Part shown: one piece after another, positions 30,966 through 41,984 of the stretch | How the letters are laid out: every line of letters begins with the position of its first letter | Numbering within the stretch: position 1 is the stretch's first letter | Origin: Prorocentrum cordatum | Taxonomy: Eukaryota; Sar; Dinophyceae; Prorocentrales; Prorocentraceae | NCBI GenBank assembly: GCA_963575745.1 | Contig: CAUYUJ010015504.1 | Coordinates: 1,252,579-1,316,578, forward strand | Direction: 5' to 3' | Length of the DNA stretch: 64,000 nucleotides | Notes under the pieces: generated by a model | What the model saw: the letters and a program-made list of their open reading frames with translations, nothing else | The model's database searches: none | What the model was told of the DNA's origin: nothing | Position numbers and translations under genes: made by a program

Positions 30966-31487
30966 TCAGGCGAGGCGGTAGACGCTCGGCCGCGCAACCC
31001 TGCCCAGGAAGGGCGGCAATCCGATGAGAGGCCAGCCCTTGCCCCTCGGCGCGCTGCGCGGGCGGGCGGCAGCGCGGCGCCCCCAGCCCCCTGCGACCTC
31101 CTTGGCGCAGGTTGCGAACGGATATTTGACGCGCGGGCTTCGGCCATCCGCCCCCCCATCAACCCTGCCGCTCTCAGACAGCCCGTTTAGCAGCAGTCGC
31201 GCGCGTCTGTGAAATCGGGTCAGCGAGATCTGGTCCTGTTCGAACGGTACATCTGGATCTCCCGGTGTCTGCAAGGGTTCGAGTCCGTCCTCCGCCTGCG
31301 AGCGTTGCAGCACCTGCAGGGCGCGCTGAATATGACGATGCATTGATACATGAGATTTACACGTGTCCACGCAGGTCCAACCTGCATCGCCATCCGGCAA
31401 GCGCGCGAATGACACGGATGGACCCTTGACAGACGCCCAGAACGACACGGCAGCGCGGGCTTCTGCGCTGGTCCGCGAAAGGTTCAC
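30966..31487 (-). CDS. Unrecognised minus-strand open frame, 173 codons
   Basis: The N-terminal two thirds look like ordinary protein (VKGPSVSFARLPDGDAGWTC, MHRHIQRALQVLQRSQAEDG, DQISLTRFHRRARLLLNGLS), whereas the C-terminal third is Arg/Ala-rich and resembles translated GC-rich spacer. It could be an exon or a pseudogene fragment; no family is recognised. The first Met lies in a plausible position, but I see no promoter or leader sequence nearby. Confidence 0.3.
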   Translation of the reverse strand: MNLSRTSAEARAAVSFWASVKGPSVSFARLPDGDAGWTCVDTCKSHVSMHRHIQRALQVLQRSQAEDGLEPLQTPGDPDVPFEQDQISLTRFHRRARLLLNGLSESGRVDGGADGRSPRVKYPFATCAKEVAGGWGRRAAARPRSAPRGKGWPLIGLPPFLGRVARPSVYRLA

Positions 31488-31489
31488 GG

Positions 31490-32210
31490 GTCGCAGTTAT
31501 GACGGGCGCGGCAATGTGGGGCCATCTCGAACTGCGCCCACCCCGACCATCCCTGGCAATACCACCTCGACCGATTGCGAGTCGCTACGCGCCCAGGGAA
31601 GAGGAGCTTCGAGCTCCGAAATCGCGGCCAACGCATTGCGAACAAGATCTGCGCCGGCCGCTCATGACCAGGCGGCTTTGATTCCCAGATCTCGTTCGAT
31701 TATTTTTCCCAGGCACGGTCTCGTCGTCGAGCGCGGTAGAGGGCGCGCAGACCACCCGTGGGATTCATTAGCAGACACTGTAGAGCGCGACATCCCGAGG
31801 GGCACGACCCCGCCGCTCCCCCCATTTCGACCCCCGAGGGTTGGAACCAGTTACTCGGGGCCATCCCGGGCGCGAATGAGAGCGGCTAAGCTGACCCGAG
31901 CCTGCCGCGCAGGCCATGTCCCCGCGCGGCGCCACCGCCCCCGTGGACCTCCAGCCCCTGCAAAGAAAGGAATTGCGCGATTGCCAGTGTCCAATTCATT
32001 GCGCGCTCTGCCTTCGACAGACATGTCCGCGGGCAGTTGGGGCTGCTGAAACCCGGTGCCAGACGCAAGCTAACAAAGCCCCCCCGCCTCCCCGCGTCGT
32101 TCTCGTCGATGCCGAGGCCCGCGCGGGCTCTGCGGTCAGCGCGCGGATCGGCCCCGCCACGCCGGCTGGAAATCAAAATGCCCCTGGGGGGATTACCCGC
32201 GCGAGCTATT
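31490..32210. other. Unassigned GC-rich stretch
   Basis: Overlapping plus and minus frames without family features; no repeat or RNA gene recognised. Confidence 0.4.
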
Positions 32211-32348
32211 GAAGGGGCCCTGAGACACGCAAATAAATACACGCAATTAAAACATGTTTTTTGTCTCCCCGCCCAATACATGATTTCCTAATCTTTTATT
32301 GGGAATCGACGATTGCCTGTGACTCCGCGCGTTCCCCCCCCCCCCTGA
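32211..32348 (+). repeat. 165-bp dispersed element, copy B (diverged, internally deleted)
   Basis: The 5' block GAAGGGGCCCTGAGACACGC with AAATAAATACACGCAATTAA and the 3' block TGGGAATCGACGATTGCCTG with a C-tract end are kept. The middle CCCATATTTT blocks are mostly lost. Confidence 0.75.
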
Positions 32349-33280
32349 GCTATGCCCAGGATCGAGAGCGCGCGCGGCCAGCGCTCGCCGCGGCGGGCGT
32401 GGGGGCGGCGGGGAGTGGGCCATTATTTTGATCGACTCGCCACTGCCGCCTGCCACTTTTCCGCGCGCGCCACCTCTGCACGGGCTGCCCGAGCGTTCCA
32501 GGGGCGCCCGGGGCCCCCGAGTCACGACCAACAGGAGACGCGTGCCCTGGCGGCGGCGTCGGCCTTTCGAAAAGAAGCTCGACACCATCCCGCTCCTGCC
32601 CTGGAGCCGCCGCGCCAACCGGCGCGCGACTTCGGGCTCTCAGGCAGGGGGCCCATCAGACCGCCCAGTTCGCGCGCGGCCCCCGGCGCGCTCGCCGCGA
32701 TCCGAGCGAGGGGGGGCGCCCTGCGAGAGCCCCGCAAATTTCGCGCGGGGGGTGGGGGGCCCAGTTGAAGACACCCAAATCCTCAATTCCTCGCCGGGCG
32801 CTCGGGGGGTGACCTCCCGCCTGGCGGGCGCGAGCTCGGCGGGGTCTCTGTTGCTAGCAAGACCGTTTGCGCGCAACACATGTTCCAATCGTCGATGCCA
32901 CTGCTGCTTTGGTGCATTTTGCGCGCGCGTGCGTCGCGGAAGCCAGCGCAGCCGACCTCGTCGAGGAAGCAATGCCATATACCTAGACCCGGGGGCTTCG
33001 ACGATTCGAGCGGCGGCCGATGGCCACGCGCCGCTTCAAGAGGCAGGCTATGAACGCGCTGCTCAGAATTTGCGGGCGCGCCGCCAAGTACCCCGCGACT
33101 GAACCGACGATGCTGGGACGACCTCCGCAGGTCCATCGACCCCGCGACGGCGGTTGCAGGGCGCGCGTTTTGCGGGCGCGGAGCACGCGCGGCAGGCGGC
33201 AAAGCGCGACCCCGTCATTCAATGCAACCTGCCGCCGCCACTGCCCCCCCCCCCCCCCCCCGCATCCCCCCCCCCCCCCC
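32349..33280. other. Unassigned GC-rich stretch
   Basis: Open frames overlap on both strands and end in C-tracts at 33244-33280. No supported gene. Confidence 0.4.
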
Positions 33281-33282
33281 CC

Positions 33283-33413
33283 GGCAGACGCAGCATGGCC
33301 TCAAGGTCGGCGGCCTTGGCGGGGTTCCCGGGAGCGCCCCCCTTCCACCGGCAGACGCAGCATGGCCTCAAGAAAACCCTTCGTCGGCGGCCTTGCGGGA
33401 GTTCTGCTGGCCC
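33283..33413. repeat. Short direct duplication (GGCAGACGCAGCATGGCCTC)
   Basis: GGCAGACGCAGCATGGCCTC occurs at about 33282 and again at about 33351, each followed by a TCGGCGGCCTTG block. A tandem duplication of roughly 70 bp with an AAAACCCTTCG insertion in the second copy. Confidence 0.75.
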
Positions 33414-34340
33414 TGATCGCATTCAAAAAATGTTCGACGCATTGGGCCGGCGGCGCCAGCCCGCCCCCCGCCGCGCGCGCGAAACCACCCTGGGCCCAAA
33501 GGGCCCATAGCCTCTACGACGGGGCACGCCGTGTACTTCTGGAAACGCAGGGGCCCCGTGGTGGACCTCGCGGGGAGTCGCAACGGAAGCTACAAACAAC
33601 GCATTTTGCCGGGGCCCTATCTGAGGTGGCCCCCAGGGCCAAGCCTTGCGCGGGGCTTAGAATCCTGGCCACAAGCCGTGTAGCTCACAGCCACGCCGCC
33701 ACAAAGCATGTAGCCCTGCAGTTGCCAAACGAAAAGTGGCTGCTACAGGATGGCACCCCTGACATCCCCATGGCCAGACCGACGAAAGCCCCGAGGCAGG
33801 GTGGTGCCGCATCAGGTTGTGGCCGTGTCAGCTATAGCTACCAGGCCCCAAGAATCCCAGCGGGGCGTTTCTTGGGCGGTCCCGGGGTCGGACCGGGCGT
33901 ATGGTTACCATTTCTGGGTCGGACTCGCGCCCCAGGGGCCCATCGTGGCATCTGACACTTGAAGCGTGTCTTCGTAGCCATGCAGCAGGCCAAGGACTCG
34001 GACTGGAACACCAACCCTGGATCTGTCTTTCGAAAACCGCTGACCTGACCACAGGCGTGGCAAAGAGGAGCTTCTGACCTCAGTCTCGCCATGGAACTTT
34101 CTGCTGCGCCAGCGCTCCGCGCCCGCACGTCGCGCGGCCCCAGACCGAACCCGCAGAAAACCAACTAACCCAGTGCCGATGATAAAAAAGGACCCCCCTT
34201 TCCAGGTTAGAGTTGATTATCCATGGCCAAGAAGAGTTTGGTCAGGGGCGCGGGGCGCGGAGGCCGAACTTCTCTATCACTGTGAAAAGTTCACCATCGA
34301 GGTGAGCTTCCATCTTATGATGAAATGGCAACATCAAGCG
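33414..34340. other. Unassigned stretch
   Basis: Plus and minus frames of about 100 codons overlap (for example a plus-strand phase with SHAATKHVALQLPNEKWLLQ near 33690-33750). No family recognised. Confidence 0.35.
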
Positions 34341-34349
34341 AAACGAAGA

Positions 34350-34490
34350 CGTTTTCAAGGATGCCTCAAGCGAAACCAACAATTTTTGGAGGCAGCCTCA
34401 AGCGAAACGATCGATGTTTCAAGAATGTCTCAAGCGGCACCAACAATTCTTCGAGGATGTCTCCAGCGAAGCGAGAGACTTGTCGATGAG
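34350..34490. repeat. CCTCAAGCGAAAC tandem repeat
   Basis: Diverged units of about 35-45 bp built on a CCTCAAGCGAAAC/CTCCAGCGAAGC word (near 34364, 34398, 34430, 34460), alternating with CAACAATTTTTGG and GATGTTTCAAG words. Confidence 0.7.
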
Positions 34491-35152
34491 AGACTTCCTC
34501 CTCCTCTTCTTCCTCCTCCTCCTCTCTCGTTTTCTTGTTGTTCTCTCTCTCTCTCTATCAATATCTCTCTCTATCTCTCTTTGTCTCTGTCTCTCTCTCT
34601 CTCTCTGTCTTTCTCCTTCTCCCCCTGACCCCCTGAACTTGTTTTTGTTTTGTTTATCGCTGTGGTTGACTATCCACGGAAACCGAGGCACACGAGCCAC
34701 CCTACACGAGCATATGAAAATCTGAATTTCCACTGTTTGTTTACACGTTAAATTTGATAGGTTTGGAACTTTGGCCGTTCTCCTCCTCCTCCTCCTCCTC
34801 CTCCTCCTCCTCCTCCTCCTCCTCCTCTCTCTCTCTCTCTCTTTCTCCCCTTCAGTCTGTATATATTTCTCTACTTCTCTGTCTCTCTCTCTCTGTCGAA
34901 CTATATGTATATTTCTGTCTCTGTCTCTATCTGTCTTCCTCCTTTTCCCCCTAGCACCCTGAACTTGTTTATCGCTGTGGTTTACTATCCACGAAAACCG
35001 AGGCACGTGAGGTACCTTACACGAGCAGATGAACGTCTGAATTTCCATTGTTCGTTTATATATTGAATTTAATAGTTTTGGAACTTTGGCGTTTCTCCTC
35101 CTCCTCCTCCTCCTCCTCCTCCTCTCTCCTTCTGTCTGTCTATCTTTCTCTA

Positions 35153-35183
<31 letters not shown>

Positions 35184-35250
35184 AACTCTCTAACTATATG
35201 TATATTTCTGTCTCTGTCTCTCTCTGTCTCCCTCCTTCTTCCCCTGGCAC
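34490..35250. repeat. Tandem duplication, about 326-bp period, with embedded TCC/CTCT microsatellites
   Basis: GAACTTGTTTATCGCTGTGG, ACTATCCACGAAAACCGAGG and GAATTTCCATTGTTCGTTTA of the second copy (from 34961) match 34635-34745. Each copy is followed by a TCC run (34778-34828; 35094-35122) and a CTCT tract, and the left boundary begins with another TCC/CTCT tract (34498-34640). Confidence 0.85.
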
Positions 35251-35257
35251 CCTGGAC

Positions 35258-35422
35258 CTCGATCCTCGATCTCCTATTTTCAACCCTCGGACCTCGGTCC
35301 TCGATCCTCGGACCTCGCCGCCGTCGATCCTCGGACCTCGATCCTCGACTCAGGGATCTCGATCCTCGATCCTCGGACTTCGATTCTCGATCCTCGATCC
35401 TCGGCTTTCGGTCCTCTTAACA
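35258..35422. repeat. GATCCTCG octamer minisatellite
   Basis: Tandem 8-mers GATCCTCG and GACCTCG/GACCTCGG with few interruptions. A two-unit trace of the same word occurs at about 55969-55983. Confidence 0.85.
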
Positions 35423-36160
35423 TCATCTCTTTCTCCTCCCACATGATGGCCTCCGGTAGGCAATATTTACAATCCCCCCGCGAGCCCGAACTTGATTGTC
35501 CCTGTGGGATTAGTATCCGTGGGACAGGGTGATTCACTGTGCTTTGGAGGCCCTCGAGCCCTTGCGTTGCGCGCCCGCCACTTTGGGCGCACCCTTCCTG
35601 TCTTCGCCTCCCCCTTCCCACGGCTTTGACATGGAAGTGGTGCGGTTTCATAAAAAGCCTGGGGTCCATGGTACAACTCGATGGAGCGTCGGTGCTTCAC
35701 TAGAGGCACGCCGCCACCTCTGGGGCCATCCGGCCCGCGCGTAAAACTGTGGCCCCCCGTGCGGCGCACAACGTTGAAAAGAAGGCGTCGTGCGCGGAAG
35801 CTTTGGGTACGTCCGAGGCACTTTACGCTGCGCCTCCGCGGCCGAAGTTAACGCGGCAGAAAGAGTGGCAAGATGGGGATAGCTCACGAAACCATATGCA
35901 GAAGTCTCTTTAACTAACATTTCGTAACACGTGTTCGGGCCCTGGTTCGGGTCAACAGGCTATCAGTCAACCAGATCCCACATGTGTGCCGATTGCGTTG
36001 GCTTCCACGCCCCATCGCACATGCCCCCCTTTCCTGAGGGTGCTGCTGGATGCCGATTCGCAAGATGATCGCGGGTGGCTTGCGCTGTTGGCGGGGAGGG
36101 TTCGTTGGGCCTCCTCTTTCATGGAACGCGGTGACCCCTTTTGTCTCGCCGCTCGCCAGC
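35423..36160. other. Unassigned stretch
   Basis: Short frames on both strands; no recognised domain, repeat or RNA gene. Confidence 0.4.
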
Positions 36161-36164
36161 ATAT

Positions 36165-36252
36165 AACACCTCCTCCTCCTCCCCCTCCTCCTCCTCCTAC
36201 TCCTCCTCCTCCTCCTCCTCCACCTCCCCCTCCTCCTCCTGCTTCTCCATTC
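36165..36252. repeat. (CTC)n microsatellite, interrupted
   Basis: CCTCCTCCT runs with CCC, TAC and ACC interruptions. Confidence 0.9.
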
Positions 36253-36374
36253 CTTCTACATCATTTCTTCCTGTCGCACCCCGAGGCCAGACTTTAGGGC
36301 GGGCTGGGCATTTCCCCTGAGACTTCCTCACCACGTATGACTCTGAAGCTAAGAACTTGGCAACAATGTTACAG

Positions 36375-36785
36375 ATGGAGGGCGGGTCGTTATCAAAACA
36401 TGGCTCTCGCCTGAGCGAGGCGCACCTTCGTTTTCAACATGTGCAAAAGCTTCACGGAATGAGGGCGGGTGGATTTCAAAATGTGGCTCTCGCCTTAGCG
36501 CGGCGCACATTCGTTGCAACGGATTGCAAGAGCTGCACGGGTTGAGGGCGGGTGGTTTTCAAAGTGTGGCTCTCGCCTTGGCGCGGCGCGCATTCGTTCT
36601 CAAAAAATGCAAGAGTTTCACGGATTGAGGACGAGTCGTTTTCAAAATGTGGCTATCGCCTGAGCGCGGCGCACATTCGATCTAAAGAGTTGCAAGAGCT
36701 TCACGAATTGAGGGCGGGTGGTTTTCAGCACGTGTCTCTCGCCGTAGCGCGGTACAAATTGCAAGAGTTTCAAGGGTTTCCATCA
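36375..36785. repeat. 83-bp tandem minisatellite, five units
   Basis: Units near 36375, 36462, 36546, 36629 and 36712 share GGGCGGGTGGTTTTCAAAAT, GTGGCTCTCGCCTTAGCGCG and GCGCACATTCG, and end GCAAGAGCTTCACGGATTGA. The last unit is internally deleted. The unit is not a multiple of three and ends in TGA, so protein-like frames here shift at each copy. Confidence 0.9.
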
Positions 36786-36829
36786 GCAACGTGTCAGGAA
36801 TGTTTCGAAAAGATTCGGGGTTACGCGGG

Positions 36830-36985
36830 TGGTACAATTATGTTGATTCGCTGTGTTGAAATCCCAAGAACGGCGTTCTGGCACGATTCAGGATTGTCAA
36901 GACGCAACAGTCAGGTTGATCCGTGGCGTTGGAATCCCGAAAACAATGTTTGGGCGTGCTTCAGGGTCATCAAACGGTTGTCTTC
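36830..36985. repeat. Diverged two-copy tandem repeat next to the 83-bp array
   Basis: GTTGATTCGCTGTGTTGAAA with TCCCAAGAACGGCGTTCTGG (from about 36840) is paralleled by GTTGATCCGTGGCGTTGGAA with TCCCGAAAACAATGTTTGGG (from about 36916). Confidence 0.65.
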
Positions 36986-36989
36986 TAAA

Positions 36990-38705
36990 GAGGCAGCCCC
37001 TTCAATGGCAATGAAACGTTGTAGGGGTCTACGAAGAGGGAGCTTGGAGGGAGGGTTTATTCCATTATCGTTAATGGCTCTTGGGTTTACACTGGTCCTC
37101 CTCCTCCTCCTCCTCTTCTTCCTCCTCCCTCATCCCAAGGTTCCTCTCTCTTCTCCGCCCCTCAACCCCCCCCCCCCCCGGGACGAGACGAGGACGGCGA
37201 TGGCGGGGGCGCGGGAGAGGCGGCCGTTGCAGCGCGCCGCTGCCCCGCACCCGTGCCACAGGGGAAGCAGCAGGGGGGCGGCGCTTTGGCCGCGTCGCGG
37301 AGCTCTCACTCCGGGGCGGGCGCCGCTGGCAGCCGGTGGTGCTGCCTCGCGGGGAGCAGACAGGCAGCACGATCCACGACTCGCCAAAAAGACTGCTCGC
37401 GAATGGCCGGTCTCTGCCGCGAAGGATTCGCGACGCACCACGTCGGGGCGGACACGTCCGTTTCTGGGAGTGGTGGAGCGCGCCCGGTGCAAGCTGCAGT
37501 CAAGACTGATAGCAAGGATGCGCGGTGAGAGTGCTGGCTCCTCGGACGCCCGTGCTGAAATACGCTACACTCGAGCGGGGCTGGTCATCCAACGTAGTCA
37601 AGGATGGACCGAAGAGCCAAGGGTGCCCCAGGCCACGGCTACCCGTCCTTACAATCGGTGTCGACTATACTCAGATGCTCTCTCGCCTCACCTGACATCC
37701 TATGCCTCTCGCCAATCCCTTCCCGTTGCGCTGAGGTGCTCTCTGTCTGCGGACCCGTGCCATAGCCGAACTGCAACTCCAACAGAGCAACCACATCGTG
37801 TTATGCGCAATCGAGGTGGTGGGGTGGGGAGTGCTTATGTGCTTCTCAGCTGGACGCCGCCAGTGCAAGCTGCAGAGGGGCGCTACGCCAGCTGCTCAAT
37901 CCAGCCTCCAGGAGTGAAGGAATCAAACTCCTCGAAACGCCAACTCTCCGCTGACTCCGCGGGTGGAGGCCGCCGTTGATTGCCCATCTTGTCCAAGGCA
38001 AGCCCTAAAAGAGGGGGGGGGAAGGAGAGCGAGAAGCGGGGGGGGGGGGGCGGGGGAGAACGAGGGGCGAGGGAGAGGCCCCGAGATCTGGGCGTGGCGA
38101 TTCTTCCACACCGCGTGCTTCCCCCCCCGGTTTCGGGCCCCGCGGGCTGGACCGTAACGCGGCAGATCCTTCGGGAGGCCTGCTCCGCGCACGGGGGCCC
38201 CACGAGGCGCCCACGAGCGGGCACGGCCGCCAACGAGGCGAATCCTCGGACAATCTGCCCAGCGCACGCGGCGCCCACGAGGTGGGCGGGGGCACCCTCC
38301 TGGAACCCCCCGCTGGGTCCCCCGAGGGCCTGTGGGCATTCCTGGGGCCCTGGGGCCTACTGGGGCCCCCTATTGGGAGCCCTCCCTGGGACTGCCGGCG
38401 GAGAGACCCACGCGGGCGCGTGCCCATGCCGGGAGCCCCCGCCGCGCCCCCCGGCGACGATCGAGGTGGCATACAAGTCTCGATGAGAGCGCTCAGCAGA
38501 CGCAGGGCGCGGAGCTCGATGAGTCAGTCGCCCACGATCGCCTTCGAGAAGGCTGGGAGCACGCTCGAGGAGATGGGCGTGGTCGCGGCGGCGTGGGGAC
38601 GAAGCCCACGAAGTGCAATGGCCAGCTCATCAGCTCCGTGGGCACCTTTCTCGTGAGGATCGTCGAGACCAAGACCCTGCTCCTCACCTAAGCTGAGTTC
38701 ACCAA
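36990..38705. other. Unassigned stretch
   Basis: A short CTC run (37100-37126), C and G tracts (37168-37180; 38014-38050) and overlapping frames. Plus-strand phases just before the small open frame at 38709 look somewhat coding-like (SPTIAFEKAGSTLEEMGVVA and SVGTFLVRIVETKTLLLT), so it may lie in a decayed coding region, but I cannot assign a family. Confidence 0.35.
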
Positions 38706-38708
38706 GTC

Positions 38709-38882
38709 ATGGAGGATCTCTACGAGATGTTCAAGGAGCTCAACGAACACATCAAGACGTTCAACCAGCCGAGGCGCCCCGTCAAGCGACATGCCAGCGA
38801 TCCCCTCGACGTGCCGAACACCTTCCCCGACGACGATACGGCTGGCGGCGACCCCCCCCATACGATGCCGCCATGGTACTAA
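38709..38882 (+). CDS. Small open frame, 57 codons, coding-like composition
   Basis: From ATG at 38709 to TAA at 38880-38882 the frame encodes MEDLYEMFKELNEHIKTFNQ, then PRRPVKRHASDPLDVPNTFP, and ends in an acidic, Pro-rich tail with MPPWY. The third codon positions are strongly C/G and the peptide is balanced: an amphipathic helix followed by a basic PRRPVKRH patch and an Asp-rich segment. An in-frame TGA at 38694 makes this ATG the first available start. It may be a terminal exon or a fragment of a larger broken gene, because neighbouring phases just upstream also look coding-like. No family is recognised. Confidence 0.35.
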   Translation: MEDLYEMFKELNEHIKTFNQPRRPVKRHASDPLDVPNTFPDDDTAGGDPPHTMPPWY

Positions 38883-38884
38883 GT

Positions 38885-39600
38885 GGTACGATTGCCCTTT
38901 CATCAGCGCTGGTGCTGCGAGGCGCCAATCCTTCCAGAGGCCTAGAGCCCGTTCCAGTCAGTCGGCGATCGTACGATCGCCCCTCTTTGCTTGGAAGCTC
39001 CCAGGGGCCCAACGGGGGCAAAACGTTTTCCTCCCTCCCTCCCCCCTTTCTCCAACAGCCAGAAGCAAGGAGGGGATGGAGCACCAATGCTCGAGCATTA
39101 CCTAATTAACGTTTTGTTCACAGAATTCCGTCTTTCTGCCAGCCAGGCCCCCTTGGCAAAATTCTGTTGTTTTCCAGAAGCCATGGTACACAGAAAACTG
39201 CTGGCTGCGTCGGCGCCTCCGCTGGGCCCGCTGCCGCGCGGGCCCCCGCCCAGCCGCGCCCCCGCAAGCGCCGTTCGCGCCAATCTCGGAACGGCATGTG
39301 CGCGCGATCGCGCGTGGCAATCTCACCAGCAGTCGGCTCGCGCCCATCCTTCTTTCTCGTCAGTCGCTGGGCCCCCATCGCTATCATCCTCCCCCCGCCC
39401 AATGGGCGCGCCGCTTTCGCGCCCCACGTCGCAACTGTAGATCCAGCGCCTCTTGGTCAACGTGAGCGGCCTCGTCTTCCGCTCGGGACCGATCAGCCAC
39501 TTTGATCTTCTCACCCAGCCCCTCGCCCACTACGCCCCCGCCTCGGTGGTCAAACCGAACTTCCTGCGAGCCCTTCGCAATGCTTCTCGCCGCACTGATT
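38885..39600. other. Unassigned stretch
   Basis: Open frames on both strands, including a plus-strand phase at about 39453-39700 (NVSGLVFRSGPISHFDLLTQ) that overlaps the 3' side of the Gag-like region. No gene supported. Confidence 0.35.
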
Positions 39601-40822
39601 ATTACGCGAGCGTCTCGCTAACCGAACTGACCTTGCACCGGCTACCCAGCGCCCGCAACCTGCGCGCGGGCCGCCCTACAACGGTCGGCGTGGATTCTGG
39701 TGCCATCAGCCTGCCGCAGCGGCGGCCGCGCTCATTCTTCTCGCGGCGCCCGCGGTGCAAAACCCAAAGACGCGCGCTTTTCGCCGCGCGCGCGTCAACC
39801 GCCGACTCGATCTCCCCGCCATCTCTCCACGAGTCTTTCTCGTCGATTGGACCCGGGTGGCTCTCGTCATTCTCGTCCTCGTCGATATTGGGCTCCTCCT
39901 GGCAGTCATCATCCTCGTCCTCGCGTCGGCCTTGGCCGCCATGGAGTTGTAGCCCTACCTGGCGAAGTTGTCGCGGGCCGGGAAACTTCGCGCCTCCGCC
40001 CTTGCTCTTCTCGGCTGGCTGGCCCGACCGCGGCTTGCCCCCGCGATCGTTGCGCGTGCGTTGCAAAGCTCTTCCTCCGTGATATTGCCGCCCTTTGCGC
40101 CTCGCGTAGCGCGTGGCCCTCGCTTGTGACCCTCATCCCCGCGGTAATTTCACGGCGCGCTCGTGGCCGATGCGTCGCGTTCCCCGCCTGTCCTGCCTGT
40201 CTTGCTCTTGCCGCGCCCCCTGCCGTCTTCGCCTTTACCTCCGGGCGCGAGAGCGTCTAAGTCCATCGAAGCTGAACTACCCAATGCCAGCGCCGCCGCC
40301 TACCCAATGCCAGCGCCGCCAGGACCTTCGGCTCCAACTCAACACTCACCGCGCCCTTCTCTTTGTCTTTGCATGGCAACGCCAGGATGTGAGACATGTT
40401 GGCGTTCACTCGCTGGCCGTCATCGAATACATCCTCGCCCGCGTAGCCCTCGGCGTCGACTTTGGAAACGCCTCTCGTCAACTCTGCAATGTGCGGGTTC
40501 ACCGCCACGCAGTAGGCCGCCACCACGACTCCTATTCCCCAGGTAACGCCATCCTTGTACCTGGCATGCTCATCTGATTCACCAACTTAATTTCTACCTG
40601 GCTTGCCTCGCAAATTCATTTCTACCAACGATTCTGGATGGGTCTGAGATCGTGTCCACTCGACATGTCTATCCACTGCTGCGCCTGTTGCTCTTCTGCT
40701 GCTGCTGCTCTGGCATTGGCGTCTCGGGTCCGTCTCTCCAACCCCTGCACCTGATTCCTCCGCTGAAACATACTTTCTTCCATTGCCACTGTTCTTTGCC
40801 ACAATTGATCTGCTGTGGCCAT
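39600..40822 (-). pseudogene. Probable decayed Gag of a Copia-type (UBN2-like) retrotransposon
   Basis: Going 5' to 3' on the minus strand, 40822-40622 encodes MATADQLWQRTVAMEESMFQ and QGLERRTRDANARAAAAEEQ, a coiled-coil-like start. After a phase change and a stop, 40580-40257 encodes ARYKDGVTWGIGVVVAAYCV, DAEGYAGEDVFDDGQRVNAN and MSHILALPCKDKEKGAVSVE. The last resembles the LY.IL...C..KA...V segment of UBN2-type Gag proteins. A Gly/Lys-rich stretch (APGGKGEDGRGRGKSKTDRT) and an acidic stretch (DDDCQEEPNIDEDENDESHP) follow by about 39850. The order fits a Gag with its basic linker, but no zinc knuckle, protease or integrase motif is visible. The phase changes indicate decay. Confidence 0.4.
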
Positions 40823-40829
40823 CGCGACG

Positions 40830-41980
40830 CGCGAGAGCGGTAGCCTGGCAGTGGGAACGACCAGTCACCGCTACCATGCGGAAAGACAATAGCCCTGGAT
40901 TCTTTTCTCGAGCCACACATCAACAGTTCTGAACGTAAGCTCTGCCGTCGTGAAAGCCTGCATTCGGCTGAAAGAATAGCCCAAGGCCAGAATGACCTGC
41001 AGTGCGCGGCCTAAACGGGGGACCTCTGGGACACCACCTCACTCTCACGCGTAACCGATGGGCCGCCGGTGGAGTTTAACGTTGAACGCCGGCAGCGGGG
41101 TCGCCGCCACTCTACCCGGCGCAGACCTACCGCATACACATCCAACCCCACTGAGGAAGACGCCGCGGACGCCGCGCATGGAGAAGGCACTGCCGCGTAG
41201 ACGAAAAGCGTGAAGATAAGAGTGGATCCGTCCAGCCTGACGTCGACAGCCGATTTTGCTAGCAGGCCTCTCCACGAATTGCTCCAACGACGGTTGCGGC
41301 GACATCAGAAAACAACATTCCTGCGAAGTGTTTCGGAATGAGGTAATAAGGTGCTCTACGTGTGTGTGTGTATATATAACCGTGTACACAATGTGGGGGA
41401 GGTCAGTTCACGGGTTCTTGTATGACCACGTTTTCCAGGAAATGCTGTGAGCCAACGTGAAAGCGTAACAGACTTAGGAGATGAGGCCTGGTGTTGGGGG
41501 AGGGGGGAGAGGGAGCGGGCGGATGTTAGGAGGAGCGCCGCGGGAGAGCCCGCGCTCGCCCACGAGAGCGAAAAGTACCAAGCCCCGCCAGTGCCCGCCC
41601 CTCCCGCTGCTGCCGCCGTGCCGCCGCTGCCCTCCCCCCTCTCCCTGTCCCACCTCCCTGTCTCGTTCCGAGGTTGTCTGGGTCATGCGTGGGTGCCTCC
41701 GACGCCCTAAAAAGGATCTGGGAGGAACCCACCCTCGCTGTGTTTTGCTGTTCGCTACGAGGGGTAGGGTCTCACCCCCGCCGTGACGGCTGCAGCGAGG
41801 GCCTCTGAGGCCCTTCCTGCTCTCGTGGGCGGGCCCGCAAACAGATCGTGCTTAATCGTCTCGCAAGGGTGCCACACGAGCCCGTGCTGCGGCCACTGCG
41901 TGCCGCATCGGATCGGATTCACTCCCCAAACGCCTTGTCCTCGTCTTTGTCCTCCTGCTTTTCCCGCTCCTTCTCCTTCG
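40830..41980. other. Unassigned stretch
   Basis: Short frames on both strands. Contains a small GTGTGTGTATATATA tract (41361-41380). A minus-strand phase at 41389-41045 (SFRNTSQECCFLMSPQPSLE) looks mildly coding-like but has no family features. Confidence 0.35.
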
Positions 41981-41984
41981 CCTT

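Noticed and set aside
31240-31310. tRNA-like GGTTCGAGTCC motif
   Set aside because: The T-loop-like word is present, but no matching acceptor stem, D-arm or anticodon stem could be drawn around it.
36375-36785. CRISPR-like array
   Set aside because: Units are contiguous 83-bp tandem copies without alternating repeat and spacer; the genome is eukaryotic.
39680-39720. Plus-strand VDSGA as an aspartic protease motif
   Set aside because: It is on the opposite strand to the Gag-like region and no flanking protease features are visible.
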